A DNA stretch of 12,255 bases from an uncultured Clostridia bacterium (GTDB lineage: Bacteria > Bacillota > Clostridia > Oscillospirales > Oscillospiraceae): positions 1-12,255 of the forward strand of contig CALERM010000222.1 in the NCBI GenBank assembly GCA_937907715.1. The letters run 5' to 3'. Every line of letters begins with the position of its first letter. Within the stretch, counting starts at the first letter, position 1. A program made the translations under genes and the position numbers. The notes beneath the pieces were generated by a model. That model made no database searches. It was not told where the DNA came from and saw only the letters and a list, made by a program, of their open reading frames with translations. Positions 11,506 through 12,255 of the stretch are shown piece after piece.

Positions 11506-12255
11506 TCAGCTTTCCATCTGCCGCCCCAAAAAGCCGGCGACGGTCTGCACAAGCTTCTGCTCGGCGTCTCCGAGCGGCTCGTCCTGCTCTTCGAGCAGCA
11601 GCATCACGCAGCCCATCAGATCGCCCTCGGACAGAATCGGCGCGCTCACGCCGAGATAATACCGCTCCGAGCTGTCCGTCGGATGCAGCTTCGCCTGCCC
11701 CGGCTGATAGCGGTAAATTTTCCGCGACTCCATCAGCTGCTCCAGCTCCTGCGAGCAGTGCTTGTCCATCAGCTCGCGCCGCTGCACGCCATAGGCGGCA
11801 ATCATCGTGTCACGGTCGCAGACGGCGGCGATATGCCCGGTGTTTTTCCCGATCGACTCGCAGATCTGCCCCGCGAAATCCGTCAGGTCGCCCATCGGGG
11901 AATACTTCTTGAAAATGACCTCTCCGTCCTTCTCCGTATAAATCTCCAACGGGTCGCCGCTGCTGATGACATTGACACGGAAAACCTTGTCCTCGTGATT
12001 TTTGGAGGACTGAATCAGCGCGTTTTCGATATTTTCCGTGCCTTGCTTAAAATTTGCGGCGTCCTCCGTTTCCGCGTGGAGAGTCCCACAGCGCAGCAGC
12101 GTGTCGATGTCGGATTGCAGCCTGATTTCCAAGTGATCTTCATAGACAAGAATCTTGTCAATCAGCAGCTCCAGGTCATTCCGTTCCAGCTTGTCCTTTT
12201 CCAGAATGTCGCGGAACACGTCGATGGCAGTCTTGGCCACGCGGTTGACCTGAAT
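11506..12255 (-). CDS. Chimeric reading frame: serine recombinase C-terminal end fused to SpoVT C-terminal (GAF-like) domain; 5' end outside window
   Basis: The frame is open to the right edge, and the GTG at 12240 is not a supported start. From the edge to about 11960 the protein reads VNRVAKTAIDVFRDIL...LERNDLELLIDKILVYEDHLEIRL...DIDTLL, the style of the C-terminal end of large serine recombinases of Firmicutes mobile elements. From about 11958 it reads GDPLEIYTEKDGEVIFKKYSPMGDLTDF, then TGHIAAVCDRDTMIAAYG, RRELMDKHCS, APILSEGDLMGCVMLL and a C-terminal EQKLVQTVAGFLGRQME. This is SpoVT from the last strands of its AbrB domain through its whole GAF-like domain. SpoVT is a forespore regulator in endospore formers. 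The usual N-terminal DNA-binding part (of the type MKATGIVRRIDDLGRVVIPKEIRR) is absent, so DNA binding should be lost. GC drops from 62% in a sample inside the SpoVT part (11581-11640) to 45% in one inside the recombinase part (12001-12060). Confidence 0.72.
   Translation of the reverse strand: MQVNRVAKTAIDVFRDILEKDKLERNDLELLIDKILVYEDHLEIRLQSDIDTLLRCGTLHAETEDAANFKQGTENIENALIQSSKNHEDKVFRVNVISSGDPLEIYTEKDGEVIFKKYSPMGDLTDFAGQICESIGKNTGHIAAVCDRDTMIAAYGVQRRELMDKHCSQELEQLMESRKIYRYQPGQAKLHPTDSSERYYLGVSAPILSEGDLMGCVMLLLEEQDEPLGDAEQKLVQTVAGFLGRQMES
11941..11973. other. Putative junction (attachment site) between a mobile element and spoVT
   Basis: The change from recombinase-like to SpoVT-like protein sequence occurs at the codons for V-I-S-S-G-D-P-L-E-I. 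Codons of GDPLEI span 11958-11941 on the minus strand. Serine recombinases commonly cut at a two-base core inside a short att site next to their own gene, so a crossover point is expected here. The exact core cannot be set without the other end of the element or an unoccupied spoVT. Confidence 0.38.

Overview
The window looks like chromosome of a GC-rich, low-motility Gram-positive in the class Clostridia, most likely Oscillospiraceae/Ruminococcaceae. The basis is strong AGGAGG-type ribosome binding sites, sigma-A-like promoters, a SpoVT-type sporulation regulator domain, a short SufB/SufD-like Fe-S protein, a LAL-type LuxR regulator and the general gene content. No taxonomic search could be run, so this is inference.

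Layout, left to right. Bases 1-626 hold the 3' part of a SufB/SufD-family Fe-S scaffold gene, followed by a terminator. Bases 801-1503 form a small rightward cluster: a DUF2087 protein, a translationally overlapping 68-residue protein whose C-terminal half has lost family resemblance, and a 55-codon stub of a SAM-dependent methyltransferase. The stub runs into the terminator of the leftward gene trmO (1482-2174), a tRNA t6A37 methyltransferase. trmO is divergently transcribed from greA (2308-2811), a transcript-cleavage factor, and both promoters can be read in the 133-bp gap. Bases 2812-3370 contain no gene. They are filled by three adjacent imperfect-palindrome elements with terminal inverted repeats, which look like non-autonomous mobile elements (MITEs); the first carries a TTAG target duplication that includes the greA stop codon. 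Next is a MATE-family efflux transporter (3412-4752), convergent with typA/bipA (leftward, 4784-6604) across a shared bidirectional terminator.

Rightward genes follow: a cysteine-rich ferritin-like diiron protein (6795-7316), a large MalT/LAL-type LuxR regulator with a strong extended -10 promoter (7423-9921), a DUF2442 protein (10014-10262), and a two-gene unit of a DUF3137-like membrane protein and a 62-residue membrane protein (10391-11426). A bidirectional terminator separates these from the last, leftward gene (11506 to beyond the right edge).

That last reading frame is the most notable item. Its visible N-terminal part resembles the C-terminal end of a large serine recombinase. It continues in frame, at about base 11960, into SpoVT lacking its N-terminal DNA-binding AbrB region. 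The simplest reading is the junction of an integrated mobile element inserted inside spoVT, with the element lying to the right of the window. If so, excision might rebuild spoVT, as described for skin-type intervening elements of sporulation genes. This is testable but unproven here.

Most of the other genes are housekeeping functions (Fe-S assembly, tRNA modification, transcription fidelity, ribosome GTPase) with no obvious joint pathway.
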